Source of the DNA: Jimgerdemannia flammicorona
Taxonomy: Eukaryota; Mucoromycota; Endogonomycetes; Endogonales; Endogonaceae
Direction of reading: 5' to 3'
Length of the DNA: 17,144 nt
Assembly (NCBI GenBank): GCA_003990745.1
Contig: RBNI01002927.1
Coordinates: 1 to 17,144 of the forward strand
Under the pieces are notes generated by a model. It did not search any database, had not been told where the DNA came from, and saw only the letters and a program-made list of their open reading frames with translations. Below are positions 1 through 8,803 of this stretch, piece after piece. A program made the translations under genes and the position numbers. Each line of letters begins with the position of its first letter. Within the stretch, counting starts at the first letter, position 1.

Positions 1-162
1 AAAAAAGACATGTACGAAATACTCAAAGCATGCAAAGTATGTGAAATGCACAACCTATGCAATGATGACAAGACAGATGAGATGTTTGCAGATCTCATCT
101 CTTTTGAAGACATCCTGACCTCTAATGATGAAGCCTCTATAGTCTTGAATATTCTGCTCTAA
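1..162 (+). CDS. C-terminal end of the 3' ORF of gypsy-family copy A (partial)
   Basis: An open frame enters from the left edge and stops with TAA at 160-162, six bases before the LTR that follows. The 53 residues contain a small Cys cluster (CKVCEMHNLC, residues 11-20) and end in an acidic tail with DLISFEDILTS and the terminal residues VLNILL. The same tail, in the same relation to an LTR, ends the decayed ORF at 5790-6852, so this is the last part of an element-encoded protein and not a host gene. Function is unknown. It may be the far C-terminus of Pol behind the integrase, or a separate 3' ORF. No stop interrupts this short piece, whereas the second copy is full of stops. Identity as element sequence is firm; a functional assignment is not possible. 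Confidence 0.6.
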   Translation, partial: KKDMYEILKACKVCEMHNLCNDDKTDEMFADLISFEDILTSNDEASIVLNILL

Positions 163-168
163 GTCTCT

Positions 169-665
169 TGGTTATACTGAATAATACCAGCACCAGTATT
201 CTGATGTGATACCAAATAATGCCAGCACCAGCATTTTGAGGTGATGCAAAATTATTCCAGCACTGGCATTTTGATATAATACTGAATTATACCAGCATTC
301 TGAACCTGTACAACCATCAGTACTGACTCTGAAACTTAGCAGTTTTTCCTGTCCTGGCATTTTATTTTAGTTATTGGAATTTATATTTGACTTTATATCT
401 TAGCAACCATTGAATTATATTTTGTATAAATACCCCTCCTATTTCCTCTAAAATAAAGTCAGTTCCTCTTAATGCAATATATATACTTCCTTGCAAGTAA
501 TCTAAGAGATAACAAGATAGTTTAAAGATAAGAAGTTTGAGGACTATAAGACCTTGGGAAGACACTCCAATAAGAACTTGCTTATAACAAACTTGAGTTA
601 GTCTAAGGGATATATCTTGAAGAGAATCTGGTATATTTGAAGGACTTAGCGACTACTATGTGACA
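169..665 (+). repeat. LTR of gypsy-family copy A (3' LTR)
   Basis: The stretch begins TGGTTATACTG and ends CTACTATGTGACA, and aligns by eye over its whole length with the LTR at 6859-7298. It is the 3' LTR of an element whose body lies left of the window, because element coding sequence ends just before it. It is 497 bases against 440 in the other copy. The extra bases are a duplicated unit of about 33 bases around GCCAGCACCAG (about 185-250) and an insert of about 24 bases near 343-366. TATAAATA (425-432) and AATAAA (452-457) are conserved between the copies. Confidence 0.8.
425..457 (+). promoter_or_regulatory. TATA box and poly(A) signal of LTR A
   Basis: TATAAATA at 425-432 is followed by AATAAA at 452-457. 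Both are kept at the corresponding places of LTR B (7057-7064 and 7084-7089), as expected for the U3 promoter and a polyadenylation signal of an LTR. Activity is inferred from the sequence only. Confidence 0.5.
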
Positions 666-666
666 A

Positions 667-1155
667 TATCTATAATAGTCATCTCTTTTTCCATTCTGAC
701 TCTATCTAAAAAAACAGTTATCTATATTAGAACTATGCTCACTAAGAAGCTTATCAAAGCTCAAAGAGCCCTATTACAGATACTAACAATCTGCAGATAA
801 TCTATACTGATACTTAATATCTAAGGTCAGCCAACTCTCTATATAGTCTATAATATATTATAATAATATCTTATTGATAATAGTAAAAGAAAAAAGACAC
901 TATACCAAAATAAGTATACTTCAGATATAGCTAGAGATACTAGAAACTATAAAAAAAAGAAAAAAGTACTAATCTGATACTAATAAAGGAGCAACTCATT
1001 ACTATTATCTTTCTTTTACTATCTTATAATAGATATAGTAAACCAATCCAAGATAGAGAGGAAGAAAGTTGAGAAAAGAGAACTTAGAAGATTATTTACT
1101 AAAATCTTATAACTAATATAATAGTAGAAAAAAAAATTATTATAATTTTCTAATC
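667..1155. repeat. Dispersed repeat, copy 1 (AT-shifted)
   Basis: This stretch aligns by eye with 1918-2402, from the shared start TATCTRTAATRGTCATCTC to the shared end ATAATTTTCTAATCT. A block around 830-845 (AAGGTCAGCCAACTCTCTAT) is identical in both. Most other differences are transitions, with A or T usually in this copy where the other has G or C. Its left end abuts LTR A, so the insertion of element A probably cut it. The family is not recognised and no frame stays open. It could be a decayed transposase relic or a non-autonomous element. Confidence 0.7.
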
Positions 1156-1217
1156 TTTTTTTTTTTTTTTTTTTTTTTTTTAATAATTTTATATTTTTTT
1201 TTTTTTTTTTTTTTTTT
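1156..1217. repeat. Twin poly(T) tracts
   Basis: A run of 26 T (1156-1181) and one of 24 T (1194-1217) are separated by a 12-base AT spacer. On the minus strand they read as two poly(A) tails in tandem. They start exactly where repeat copy 1 ends, so they may mark the tail of a reverse-transcribed insertion on the minus strand, or simple slippage in AT-rich DNA. Confidence 0.7.
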
Positions 1218-1917
1218 AACAGACTTAGAGTTCTGCAGATTTTTATTAGAAGAGAACCTAGACTATATAGGCCAAAACCCTCCCTCACCACCCACCAAGT
1301 ACTGCTTCTCTATTAATCTAGGCTAGCTATTATCCAGCAGCTCAACCATACCAGGTACAGTAGAGCCTATAGTGGCCCACACCTCATTCTACACACTATG
1401 TTCTTCCTACCACTAGAGAGAACCCAGCTATATGCCAATGACTGAAAGTACATGTCTGAGACTCCAACATATATACAAGATCATACTCGAGCTAAATAGA
1501 ATAGCTCCTGCCACCCTAAGAAGAATGATAGATAAAGAAAAACTCTCATCAGAGCATATCATAGTGGATAGAGCCTGGTTCTCCCAGTTGAGGTGAGTAA
1601 AGGACTTACATGTAAGGCAGGAGGAGACCCCCAATATCCCACTACTCAAGCTTGCAGACCTTGATCATATTACTATATTAGCTCTCAGTTCTAGTTAAGT
1701 ACAGCTAAGATATCTAAAATGAGTAGCCTCAGGCCCCTTGACCCCCCCCAATAACTGAAGCCCAATCTGCTAAATTGCCAAAAGAAGCTGAGAGTAACAC
1801 CTACTATCTAACTACTCCATACAAATCAAAAGGCCCCACTGAAGTAGTATCTGCCTCAGCCCTGATGACCACCCCCAGCCTAGCACTCTACTGGTTCACT
1901 ATAATCACTCTTCCGCC
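1218..1917 (+). pseudogene. Anonymous segment with a decayed coding-like stretch
   Basis: About 700 bases lie between the poly(T) tracts and repeat copy 2, with higher GC than their surroundings. The + frame that contains the ATG at 1432 reads as plausible soluble protein from about 1327 to 1695. It is broken by TAG at 1414 and TGA at 1594, both one transition away from Gln or Arg codons, and ends at TAA 1696-1698. The piece from 1432 to 1593 encodes 54 residues rich in Leu, Ile, Arg and Glu (for example LELNRIAPATLRRMIDKEKL). I do not recognise a family. GTGAGT at 1593-1598 resembles a splice donor but coincides with the TGA, so an intron is only a possibility. After 1700 no frame is convincing. 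Given the context this is most likely transposon or gene debris. Confidence 0.3.
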
Positions 1918-2402
1918 TATCTGTAATGGTCATCTCTTCTCTCATCCCAATAACATCTGAAAAACAGTCACCTATGCCAGAACCATGTTTACCAGGAAGC
2001 TTGCCAAAGCCAGAGGGTCCCACTACAGGTACCAAAGACCTGCAGATAACCTATACTAGGCACTTGACATCTAAGGTCAGCCAACTCTCTATGTAACCCA
2101 TAATATACTGAGACAGTACCTTATTGGTAACAGCAAAAGGAAGAAGGTGCTACACTAAATAAATATACTCTAGACATAGCTGAAGATATCAGAAACTGTA
2201 AAAAAGTAGAGAAGACACTGATCAAATACTGATAAAAGGGCAACTCATCACTATTGCCTCTCTCCTACTACTCTACAATAGGTATAGCAAACCAACCTAA
2301 GGTAGAGGGGGTAATAATTGTGGAAAGTGGACTTGGAAGATTGCCTACCAAACTATTGTGACTGGTAAGGTAGCAGAAAAAGAAGGATAATTTTCTAATC
2401 TC
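1918..2402. repeat. Dispersed repeat, copy 2 (less decayed)
   Basis: Second copy of the repeat at 667-1155, in the same orientation. It keeps more G and C than copy 1, so it is nearer to the ancestral sequence. Part of it reads as basic, helix-like protein: around 1987-2150 there are many Lys, Arg and Gln codons broken by TAG or TAA at likely Gln positions. That is suggestive of a decayed transposase or DNA-binding protein, but no motif is good enough to name. The repeat ends at ATAATTTTCTAATCT; the following AT-rich DNA is not shared. Confidence 0.65.
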
Positions 2403-2726
2403 TATAATAGAATTATATAATAAATAAATAATGAGCTATGTAACTAATAATATTGTATATTAGTAGTATATGAATGATGAAAAGATAAATATAATAAATT
2501 AATAATATATTGAATAATCTGTGAAAGTAAAATAAATAACATAGTCTAGATAGAACTAGATAATATCTAGCTAGTGACTTATTGTTTAAACAGAATATAA
2601 CCAATAGATAAATTCAGATAACTGGACAATATCTAGCCAAATATTATTATATAATTATTTTTGATCAGACAATGTCTAGATAAATTTAATCTACCAAATA
2701 TAACAAGTACATATTAGTAAAAAGAG
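2403..2726. other. AT-rich DNA without a gene
   Basis: Very AT-rich sequence with no credible reading frame. The only internal pattern I see is a short motif close to ACAATATCTAG, repeated with changes near 2556, 2622 and 2671. Nothing else can be supported. Confidence 0.6.
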
Positions 2727-3270
2727 AACTTTAATAAAGAAAACTTTAGTAAAAAGAAGACTTTTTGACAAAGAGAACTTTGATAAAAAAGACTTTAATA
2801 GAAAAAACTTTATAGAGAGAACTTTAGTAAAGAAGATTTTAGTAGAGAACTTTAATAAAAAAAACTTCAATAAAGAGAACTCTAGTAATAGAGAAGATTT
2901 TAGTAAAAAAAACTTTAGTAAAAAACTTTAGTAGAGATAACTTTAATAAAGAGAATTTCAGTAAAAAGAATTTCAGTAAAAAAAACTTTAGTAAAAGAAC
3001 TTTAATAGAGATAGAAGACTTTAATAGAGAGAGAAGAGACTTTAATAGAGAAAACTTTAATAAAAGACTTTAGTAGAAAAAAGAACTTTAGTAGAGAGAA
3101 CTTCATAGTAGAGAAGGCTTTAGTAAAAAAAACTTTAATAAAGAGAACTTTGGTAAAGATAACTTATATAATAAAGAGAGAAGAGCTTAATAAAGAGAAG
3201 AGATTTTAGTTAAGAAAATAGTAATAGAAAACTTTAATAAAAAGAATATTAGTAGAAAGAACTTTAATAG
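2727..3270. repeat. Degenerate ~16 bp minisatellite, about 34 units
   Basis: A core close to AACTTTARTA, followed by 3 to 10 bases of A/G such as AAGAG or GAGAG, recurs about 34 times in 544 bases, an average spacing near 16. Variants include GACTTTAATA, AATTTCAGTA, AACTTCAATA and GATTTTAGTA. The + strand is almost free of C outside the core. Several neighbouring units are 15 bases long and read in one frame as a five-residue repeat (about [K/R]-E-N-F-[N/S]), for example at 2724-2750, but stops and spacing changes break the frame. It is either a purine-rich satellite or a decayed coding repeat. Confidence 0.85.
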
Positions 3271-3320
3271 AATTACATTATAATATACTATAAATAGAAA
3301 TCATATGACTAGTACTCCCA

Positions 3321-3420
3321 AACAAATTGAATTAATTCAAATTGAATCAAATTAAGAATTATTCAAATTAAATCAAATTAGAGATTTTTGAATTTGAATT
3401 GAATTGAATTTAATTCATTC
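3321..3420. repeat. AATTCAA/TTGAATT quasi-palindrome
   Basis: The left arm (3323-3353, repeats of CAAATTGAATTAATT) and the right arm (3390-3420, repeats of GAATTTGAATTGAATT) are near reverse complements around an AT-rich centre. The DNA could form a long imperfect hairpin. It borders the solo LTR that starts 15 bases downstream. No function can be assigned. Confidence 0.6.
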
Positions 3421-3555
3421 TAAGTACTATATATTGTGACGGTCAATCCAAATTAGTAATATGAATCAGGGGAATTAGACATTTGATCGTGGTACCTGAA
3501 TCCGATTCCCAGTATAGTATAGCCTTATAGTTAGCCAAGTCTCCGATTCAGACAA

Positions 3556-3573
3556 TGTCGAAATATTTCGACA
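3556..3573. promoter_or_regulatory. Perfect 18 bp palindrome inside the solo LTR
   Basis: TGTCGAAATATTTCGACA is a perfect palindrome. An imperfect second version lies at 3616-3633 (TGGCGAAAAGTCTCGACA), inside a repeated context that starts GACAATG and continues ACTTGCNAAAT. The two boxes lie upstream of the TATA box, in the U3 part. They could bind a dimeric regulator; this is inference. Confidence 0.55.
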
Positions 3574-3695
3574 CTTGCGAAATCGATGACCCGATATAGT
3601 ATAGCATTTAGACAATGGCGAAAAGTCTCGACACTTGCTAAATGACTCATAACTTAGCCACGTACTCCATAGCCATCACATAGTTAGCAAACTTG

Positions 3696-3727
3696 TATAA
3701 ATAACCCAGTATCTTAGAGTGAATAAA
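3696..3727 (+). promoter_or_regulatory. TATA box and poly(A) signal of the solo LTR
   Basis: TATAAATAA at 3696-3704 and AATAAA at 3722-3727 have nearly the same spacing as the corresponding pair in the other LTR family. This supports the + orientation of the LTR. Activity is inferred. Confidence 0.45.
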
Positions 3728-3907
3728 CCTCAGATCGAAATAGTTCAAAAGCAAAGAGAAAGCAAAGGAACTAGTAAGCCTGCGGGCAGATACACTTTGA
3801 ACTCACCCACCCCTGCATACCAAAGACTCCGTGGAGTTAGAGAAGATCAAGAATTCAAGATACAGAAATCCGACGTACTTACAAGGTTAAGCGTCTGCTA
3901 CATTACA

Positions 3908-3994
3908 ATATATATATATAATCTAATAATGATATTATAAATAAGTAATATATAAATGAGATAAATAAGATAAATAAGATAAGTAGAATACAGA
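3908..3994. repeat. AT simple-sequence run
   Basis: An (AT)n run at about 3908-3920 is followed by several tandem GATAAATAA-like units. This low-complexity DNA separates the solo LTR from the gypsy relic. No coding potential is seen. Confidence 0.55.
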
Positions 3995-5789
3995 AAATGA
4001 GATATGATATTCTGATATAAAGTATATCAGAAAAAGAATACTTTAAGCATCTTAGATAAGTATTCAAGAAATTATAAAAAAATAAACTTTACTGTAAGCT
4101 TGGTAAATATGTATAAATTTTTCAAGAAAGAGATAGAATAACTTAGCCATATTATCTCAGCTAATAGTATTCAGTCTGACCCTAAGAAGGTTTAAGTAGT
4201 CTCAGATTGATCTATTTTAGTAAATATTTATAATATCAGATCTTTCTTGAGACTATCTAGATATTATTACTAATTTATTAAAAGTTACTTTAGCATTACC
4301 AAGTCTATAACTGAATTATTGAAGATCAGTAATCCATTTCAATAGACTTCTATCTGTTAAGAGGTATTTCAAACTCTGAAAATAAAATTAATAACTATAC
4401 TAACTCTATATAATTCAGACCCAGTTCTGTAGTTTATAGTTACTATAGATATATCTAAATATACAATTAGTATAATACTATCTTGAGATACATACAAGCA
4501 AAGGACCTCAGCTAGTTGCAAAAATTAAATAAAACTAAACAAAGATATGTTATCTATAAAAAAGAACTTCTGGCTATCTATAAGGCTCTATAAAATTAGC
4601 AACATTATCTTAAGAGCTAAGACTTTGATATCATCACTAATTACAAGTTACTTATATATCTCAACTTGAGTCTCTATCTAATTCCAAATCAGATAAAATA
4701 GATTAAATATATCTAAGCTTTCAATGCTAAGATTATTTATAAGCTGAATAAGATAAATATAATAGCTAATATTTTATCAAGAAGACCCAATCTTAGTATC
4801 ATCAAGATGACTCCAGATAAGACTCTTTTGGATAAACTAAAAAAAGGATACTACTAGAATCTAATCATAAAGAAAATTCTTATAAGTCTACTAGAAAAAT
4901 ATAAGATTACTAATAGAATTATATATAAAAATGACAAAATATATATCCCAAATTCCAATAATCTTCATTTTAAGATCTTTAAAGAAAACTATGACTCCTC
5001 TCTTACTAATTATATGGGATATCAGAAAACTATTTATAATATTTATCATTACTTCTTCTGATCTATAATGAATTAAGATATTAAGAAATATATATTTATC
5101 TATAATCACTGCTAAAAGAATAAAACATCAAGATTACAGCTATATGGTCTACTCTAACCTCTCCTAGTTCTAGCTATTAAATAAGAGTAAGTTACTATAG
5201 ACTTTATTATTCAACTGCCCAAGATATCTCAAGAAAATGATAATATTATTATCTTTATAGACTACCTCACTAAGACTATTAAGTTAGAGCTAACAAAAAC
5301 CAATATTACTACTCTTGATACTACTAAAATATTCTTCAAGATAATCTTTAAAATTATAATCTTCTGAAGATTATAATTAGTAATTGAGATTCCAAATTTA
5401 TAAGTTATTTCTAGCAGATATTATTTAAGATACTTAGAGCTCAATAAGCTTTAAGTATAGTATACTACTTATAAACTAATAAATAAACTAAGTAAGCAAA
5501 CCAGATCCTTGAGCAGATGCTAAGAAACTATATTTTTTATAAATAAGATAACTGAGAACAATATCTTATCTTTGTGAAGTTCACCTATAGTAACTCAATA
5601 TAAGCCTCAATAGGTTTTATATCTTTCAAGTTACTATATAGTTAAGATATACAAACTTCATCAAGCCTACTTACTCAAGTTGAGAAAGAACTCTCTAAAG
5701 TTCTTATCACCTAAGATCTCATTAATAATATAACCATAATGATTTAAGTTATCAAAGATAACCTACTTAAGACCCAGATATAATAAGTC
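3995..5789 (+). pseudogene. Relic C: decayed gypsy pol (RT end, RNase H, integrase)
   Basis: The order of conserved blocks identifies a Ty3/gypsy pol. The first trace lies just after the YxDD box (DILI at about 4003-4014). Then come the RT connection (LSHIISA near 4142, DPKKV near 4179, SRYYY with FIKSYF to about 4290), an RNase H start (DISKYTI, 4448), and LSRRPN near 4774. The integrase has a zinc region (4990-5112) and core (DFIIQLP at 5200, FIDYLTK at 5254), and finally LLKTQI near 5763. The frame changes at least twice, in RNase H and in late integrase. Stops are very frequent and AT content extreme. Three of four integrase zinc ligands now read Tyr (4990, 5011, 5101); the last Cys is kept at 5110. 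The RT text differs enough from element D to be another family. The 5' part is missing, and the 3' end is cut where copy B starts near 5790. Confidence 0.8.
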
Positions 5790-6852
5790 AAATATACTGT
5801 AATGGTGACCCCAGAATGATAAGATCAGCATAGGAGACAGTCTTTCCTTGCAAGCCATCAAATCGGAGCACAAGAAGATTATACAGTACATAAGATGAGT
5901 GATGATAACCAACTGTGAGTCATTGTAACTACAGTACAAGCATCTGGAGGAATATAAAAGAAGGATCAAGGAACCACAGTAGCAGTAACCAACAAGACCC
6001 ACCAATCCCAAAATAGCCTAAAGACTTACTACAAATGAAATACCTGCTGCCCACTAAACCTTAAGGTCAAGGAACCACCAAGGCACCTTGGTAGAAGAAA
6101 GGATGTTCCAAGACATCAGAAGAGCTATGAGGACCCACTCAAGAAGGACTCCTAGTGTTAACCTGGATACTGGTGATCCTTATCATTATATCCTCTACTA
6201 CTGTGAAATGGAAACCAGGATCACTATTACTACTGAATGCCTCCAAATGTGGCAGAAGTATAAAATAGGAAACCTCCTCTGCTGGAAGTTCCCACAGGCC
6301 AGCTCTCAAGAGCTACAAGATACCACTTCCATGGATATATGCAAGATAAGAATGGCTAAGAAGATCCATCAGATCTTCAGGCATATACTATGGTTGATCC
6401 CCAACTTGGAGTATGTCAGAGTCTCAGACTTCAGAGACCTGTCATCCCACCATATCAATGCACTAGAAGCCAGAGTAGCTACAGAAGCCCAGTCCACTAT
6501 CACTCTCAATAGTGATGAAGTAGAAGACTTCTGGCACCCCATCCTCCAAGACAACCCAGACCAATTTCTGCAAGGATTGATCTCAGTATTCTAAGGCTCA
6601 AGCATCTAGGTTAGACCTCCCCAAGATCCCACATTTGTCCCCTATTTTGTAGAAGAGAACCTCATAGACTAGAGAGCTCCAGATCTCCTTATTCCTGCTA
6701 CTGCTGAATGTGATGACATCATCAGCAATGACATCATCCTGTACAACCTACATGATCTTGATGAAACATTCACAGATCTCATCTCCTTTGAAGATATCCT
6801 GACCTCTGATGATGAGGATGAAGCCCCCATGGTCCTGAACATTCTGCTCTAA
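5790..6852 (+). pseudogene. Decayed 3' ORF of gypsy-family copy B
   Basis: One + frame can be followed for about 350 codons up to TAA at 6850-6852, six bases before the LTR. It holds stops such as those at 5803, 6019, 6055, 6592, 6610 and 6670. The sites are Gln, Trp or Arg codons changed by one transition, as far as the context tells. The longest open run is 6058-6591. The protein is hydrophilic, with a basic stretch (RRAMRTHSRRTPS near 6121-6159) and an acidic C-terminus (DLISFEDILTSDDEDEA) shared with the ORF that ends at 162. I see no transmembrane segment or signal peptide, so an Env is not supported, and no integrase or chromodomain motif. The start near 5790 is set by the sharp change from AT-rich relic C to this better-preserved sequence. 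Function is unknown. Confidence 0.6.
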
Positions 6853-6858
6853 GTCCCT

Positions 6859-7298
6859 TGTTATACTGGATAATGCCAGCACCAGCATTCTGAGGTGATG
6901 CAGAATTGTTCCAGCACTAGTATTTTAATATAATACTAAATTATACCAGCATCCTGAACCTGTACAACCATCAGTACCAACCCTGGAACTTAGTAGTTTT
7001 AGTTATTGGAATTTATATTTAGCTTTATATCTTAGCAACTATTGAATTATATTTTGTATAAATACTCCTCTTATTTCCTCTGAAATAAAGTCAGTTCTGG
7101 TTTCACTTATACACACTTTCTTGTAAGAAATCTAAGAGATAACAAGACAGTTAAAGATACATAAGAAGTTTGAGAACTATAAGACCTTGGAAAGGCACTC
7201 CAATAAGAACTTGCTTATAACAAACTTGAGTTAATCTAAGAGATATACCTTGAAGAGAATCTGGTATATTTGAAGGACTCAGCAACTACTACATAACA
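6859..7298 (+). repeat. LTR shared by copy B (3') and copy D (5')
   Basis: The LTR has perfect 6-base terminal inverted repeats, TGTTAT (6859-6864) and ATAACA (7293-7298), and matches LTR A at 169-665. On its left is the end of an element ORF, as expected for a 3' LTR. On its right is a gag-pol body, as expected for a 5' LTR. It lacks the duplicated unit and the short insert that lengthen LTR A. TATAAATA is at 7057-7064 and AATAAA at 7084-7089. Confidence 0.85.
7057..7089 (+). promoter_or_regulatory. TATA box and poly(A) signal of LTR B/D
   Basis: TATAAATA (7057-7064) and AATAAA (7084-7089) are conserved in position with LTR A. They would start and end element transcripts. The transcript would have to read through the first AATAAA, as in other LTR elements with this arrangement. 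Confidence 0.5.
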
Positions 7299-7300
7299 AC

Positions 7301-7318
7301 TTGGTGTTCATTAGCTGG
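7301..7318 (+). other. Candidate primer-binding site
   Basis: The stretch TTGGTGTTCATTAGCTGG lies two bases after the LTR end and contains TGG, the complement of a tRNA CCA end. I could not match it to a tRNA from memory, so self-priming or another tRNA remains possible. Confidence 0.3.
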
Positions 7319-8651
7319 TGATTCAAGATGAATCCCTCACTTTTAAGCTGAAAAACGAACAACCCCCACAACAACTACTCTGACTACAAGAGTCACTCCT
7401 GCAAGAATTCAAGACAAGATGGAAATATGCCCCCCCACATTCTATGAATATACTACTGAAGAGTCAATCCTGACCTTCATTGAAGACTTTGAACAATTCA
7501 CTGCTATACAAGCCCTTAGTGTAGATGTACAATTGGCCCTTCTACCAGTCAGCCTCAGAGGACCTGCCAGAGATAAGTTTAATGTAGCCACCATTGCTAA
7601 TGCTGGTGCAGCCAAACTTGCCAACATGAAGGCCTTCCTCAGAACAACATACTATACTGAAGAGATCAAGAAAGCTCTCAAGGATCAACTCAATACTATC
7701 TGCCAGGAACTTAGTGAAGATCCCAACTTATTCTATACCTAAATCTGCCACCAGATTGTCTTGGCTGACTATGATGACCACCTCAAGGAACAAATAGCAG
7801 ATTCAACCTTCCTTAAAGGAGTTTACCCTGAAATTGCCCTAGCAATCTGGTCTACCCCAGCTGCACTGACCCTTGATCAGAAAGTGGTCTTTGCACAGAG
7901 ATATTAGACTGCCAGACACCTTGCTAAACACTCAATAGAGAAAATAACTGGCATCAAGATGGAGCTATCAAAGCCAATTAGTATCATACCTGTCACAGTT
8001 GTAAATAGACAACCAACCCCACCTACCCCCAAGACAGCCAAAGCTGACCCAGTGGAAGAACTTGCCAAGCAGTTCACCAAGATGACTGCACACCTTGGTG
8101 ATATTGTTAGAGAAGTCTGAAGTACTAACAGGAGACTAGTATAGAGATTTGTAGCTGCTACAGAAGAATGCAATATCATATGCTTCAGATATAGAGAAGA
8201 AGGCCACTATGCAAAGAGTTGCATGACTGAAACAAGATGCAAAGCCCAACCAAGTAATGCTAGCAGAACCAGAGAACAAACCAATACAGTAGTCATCAAG
8301 GAGATTAGTGATACTAATGATGAAGAATACTATGAGGAGCTTGAATTCTACCCTACTACTGAAGGTACCAGAACCCAGTCTAAGCCCTATGACAAGAAGA
8401 GCAACAGCAAGTCAGTTGGAAGACCAAAGAAGACTCTAGCTGTCACTATTCAAAGCAAGACTCAACCAGAGGAGATTGATCAAGACATGGAGTTAGATGA
8501 AGCTGTCCACCAAATCATTGAAGGCACTCTCCAGTCTCAGGAGAAAGTGAAAGTAAGAAGAAACAGAAGCTGTGCAAGACCAAGATCCACCAGTATAATA
8601 TCTATAAGGACCTCAAGGAACAGAAGGTCAATGCTACTTTTGGACAACTAG
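7318..8651 (+). pseudogene. gag: Gag of element D, with zinc knuckle (broken)
   Basis: Gag would form the particle and bind element RNA. The N-terminal text lies in one frame (for example ESLTFKLKNEQ at 7330-7362) and passes to a second frame at a run of seven C (7430-7436). The second frame then holds the capsid-like part (TFIEDFEQFTAIQAL, then GPARDKFNVA), stops at 7740, 7905, 8118 and 8142, and a retroviral-type zinc knuckle at 8181-8222. The knuckle keeps Cys (8181), His (8205) and Cys (8220), but the second Cys position is Tyr (8190). The frame stays open to 8651, though protein-like text moves to the pol frame near 8540, leaving an overlap of 8522-8651. The start codon is unclear: ATG 7328 lies in another frame and soon meets a stop. 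The ORF is certainly Gag-like; its exact start is a guess. Confidence 0.7.
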
Positions 8652-8803
8652 CTGAAGTCCCTGCCTTCAGACAGCAGTTGAGAGTAGGACTTGCAACTAC
8701 CACCAAGAATCAAGAGTACAAGATTGTAGAAGCTCACAATGTACAGGAAGAATCTAAGAACTTAGGTGAAGAATCCAAAGACCAGTACAAGATATCAGCC
8801 TAT

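Larger units (their letters stand above)
3435..3907 (+). repeat. CpG-rich solo LTR of another family
   Basis: The stretch starts TGTGACGGTC, a typical Ty3/gypsy LTR start, and ends CATTACA, which pairs with the start as an inverted repeat apart from two transitions. It has TATAAATAA at 3696-3704 and AATAAA at 3722-3727. Both flanks carry ATAT (3431-3434 and 3908-3911), a possible 4-base target duplication, but weak because the DNA there is ATAT-rich. No primer-binding site or gag follows and no second copy is in the window, so I call it a solo LTR. It holds about 20 CpG sites, whereas most of the surrounding elements have almost none. The end points are by inspection. Confidence 0.65.

Noticed and set aside
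1593..1598. GTGAGT as the splice donor of a host gene
   Set aside because: No matching acceptor or second exon found, and the surroundings are repeats; the in-frame TGA fits decay as well.
2727..3270. CRISPR-like array
   Set aside because: Units are only ~16 bases, degenerate, with no unique spacers of constant length and no cas genes; the context is eukaryotic transposon debris.
3719..3940. Small + strand ORF in the 3' part of the solo LTR
   Set aside because: It crosses the LTR end into an AT run and has no motif; LTR sequence explains it.
5790..6852. Env-like gene at the 3' end of the gypsy family
   Set aside because: No signal peptide or transmembrane segment visible, and the protein is hydrophilic.
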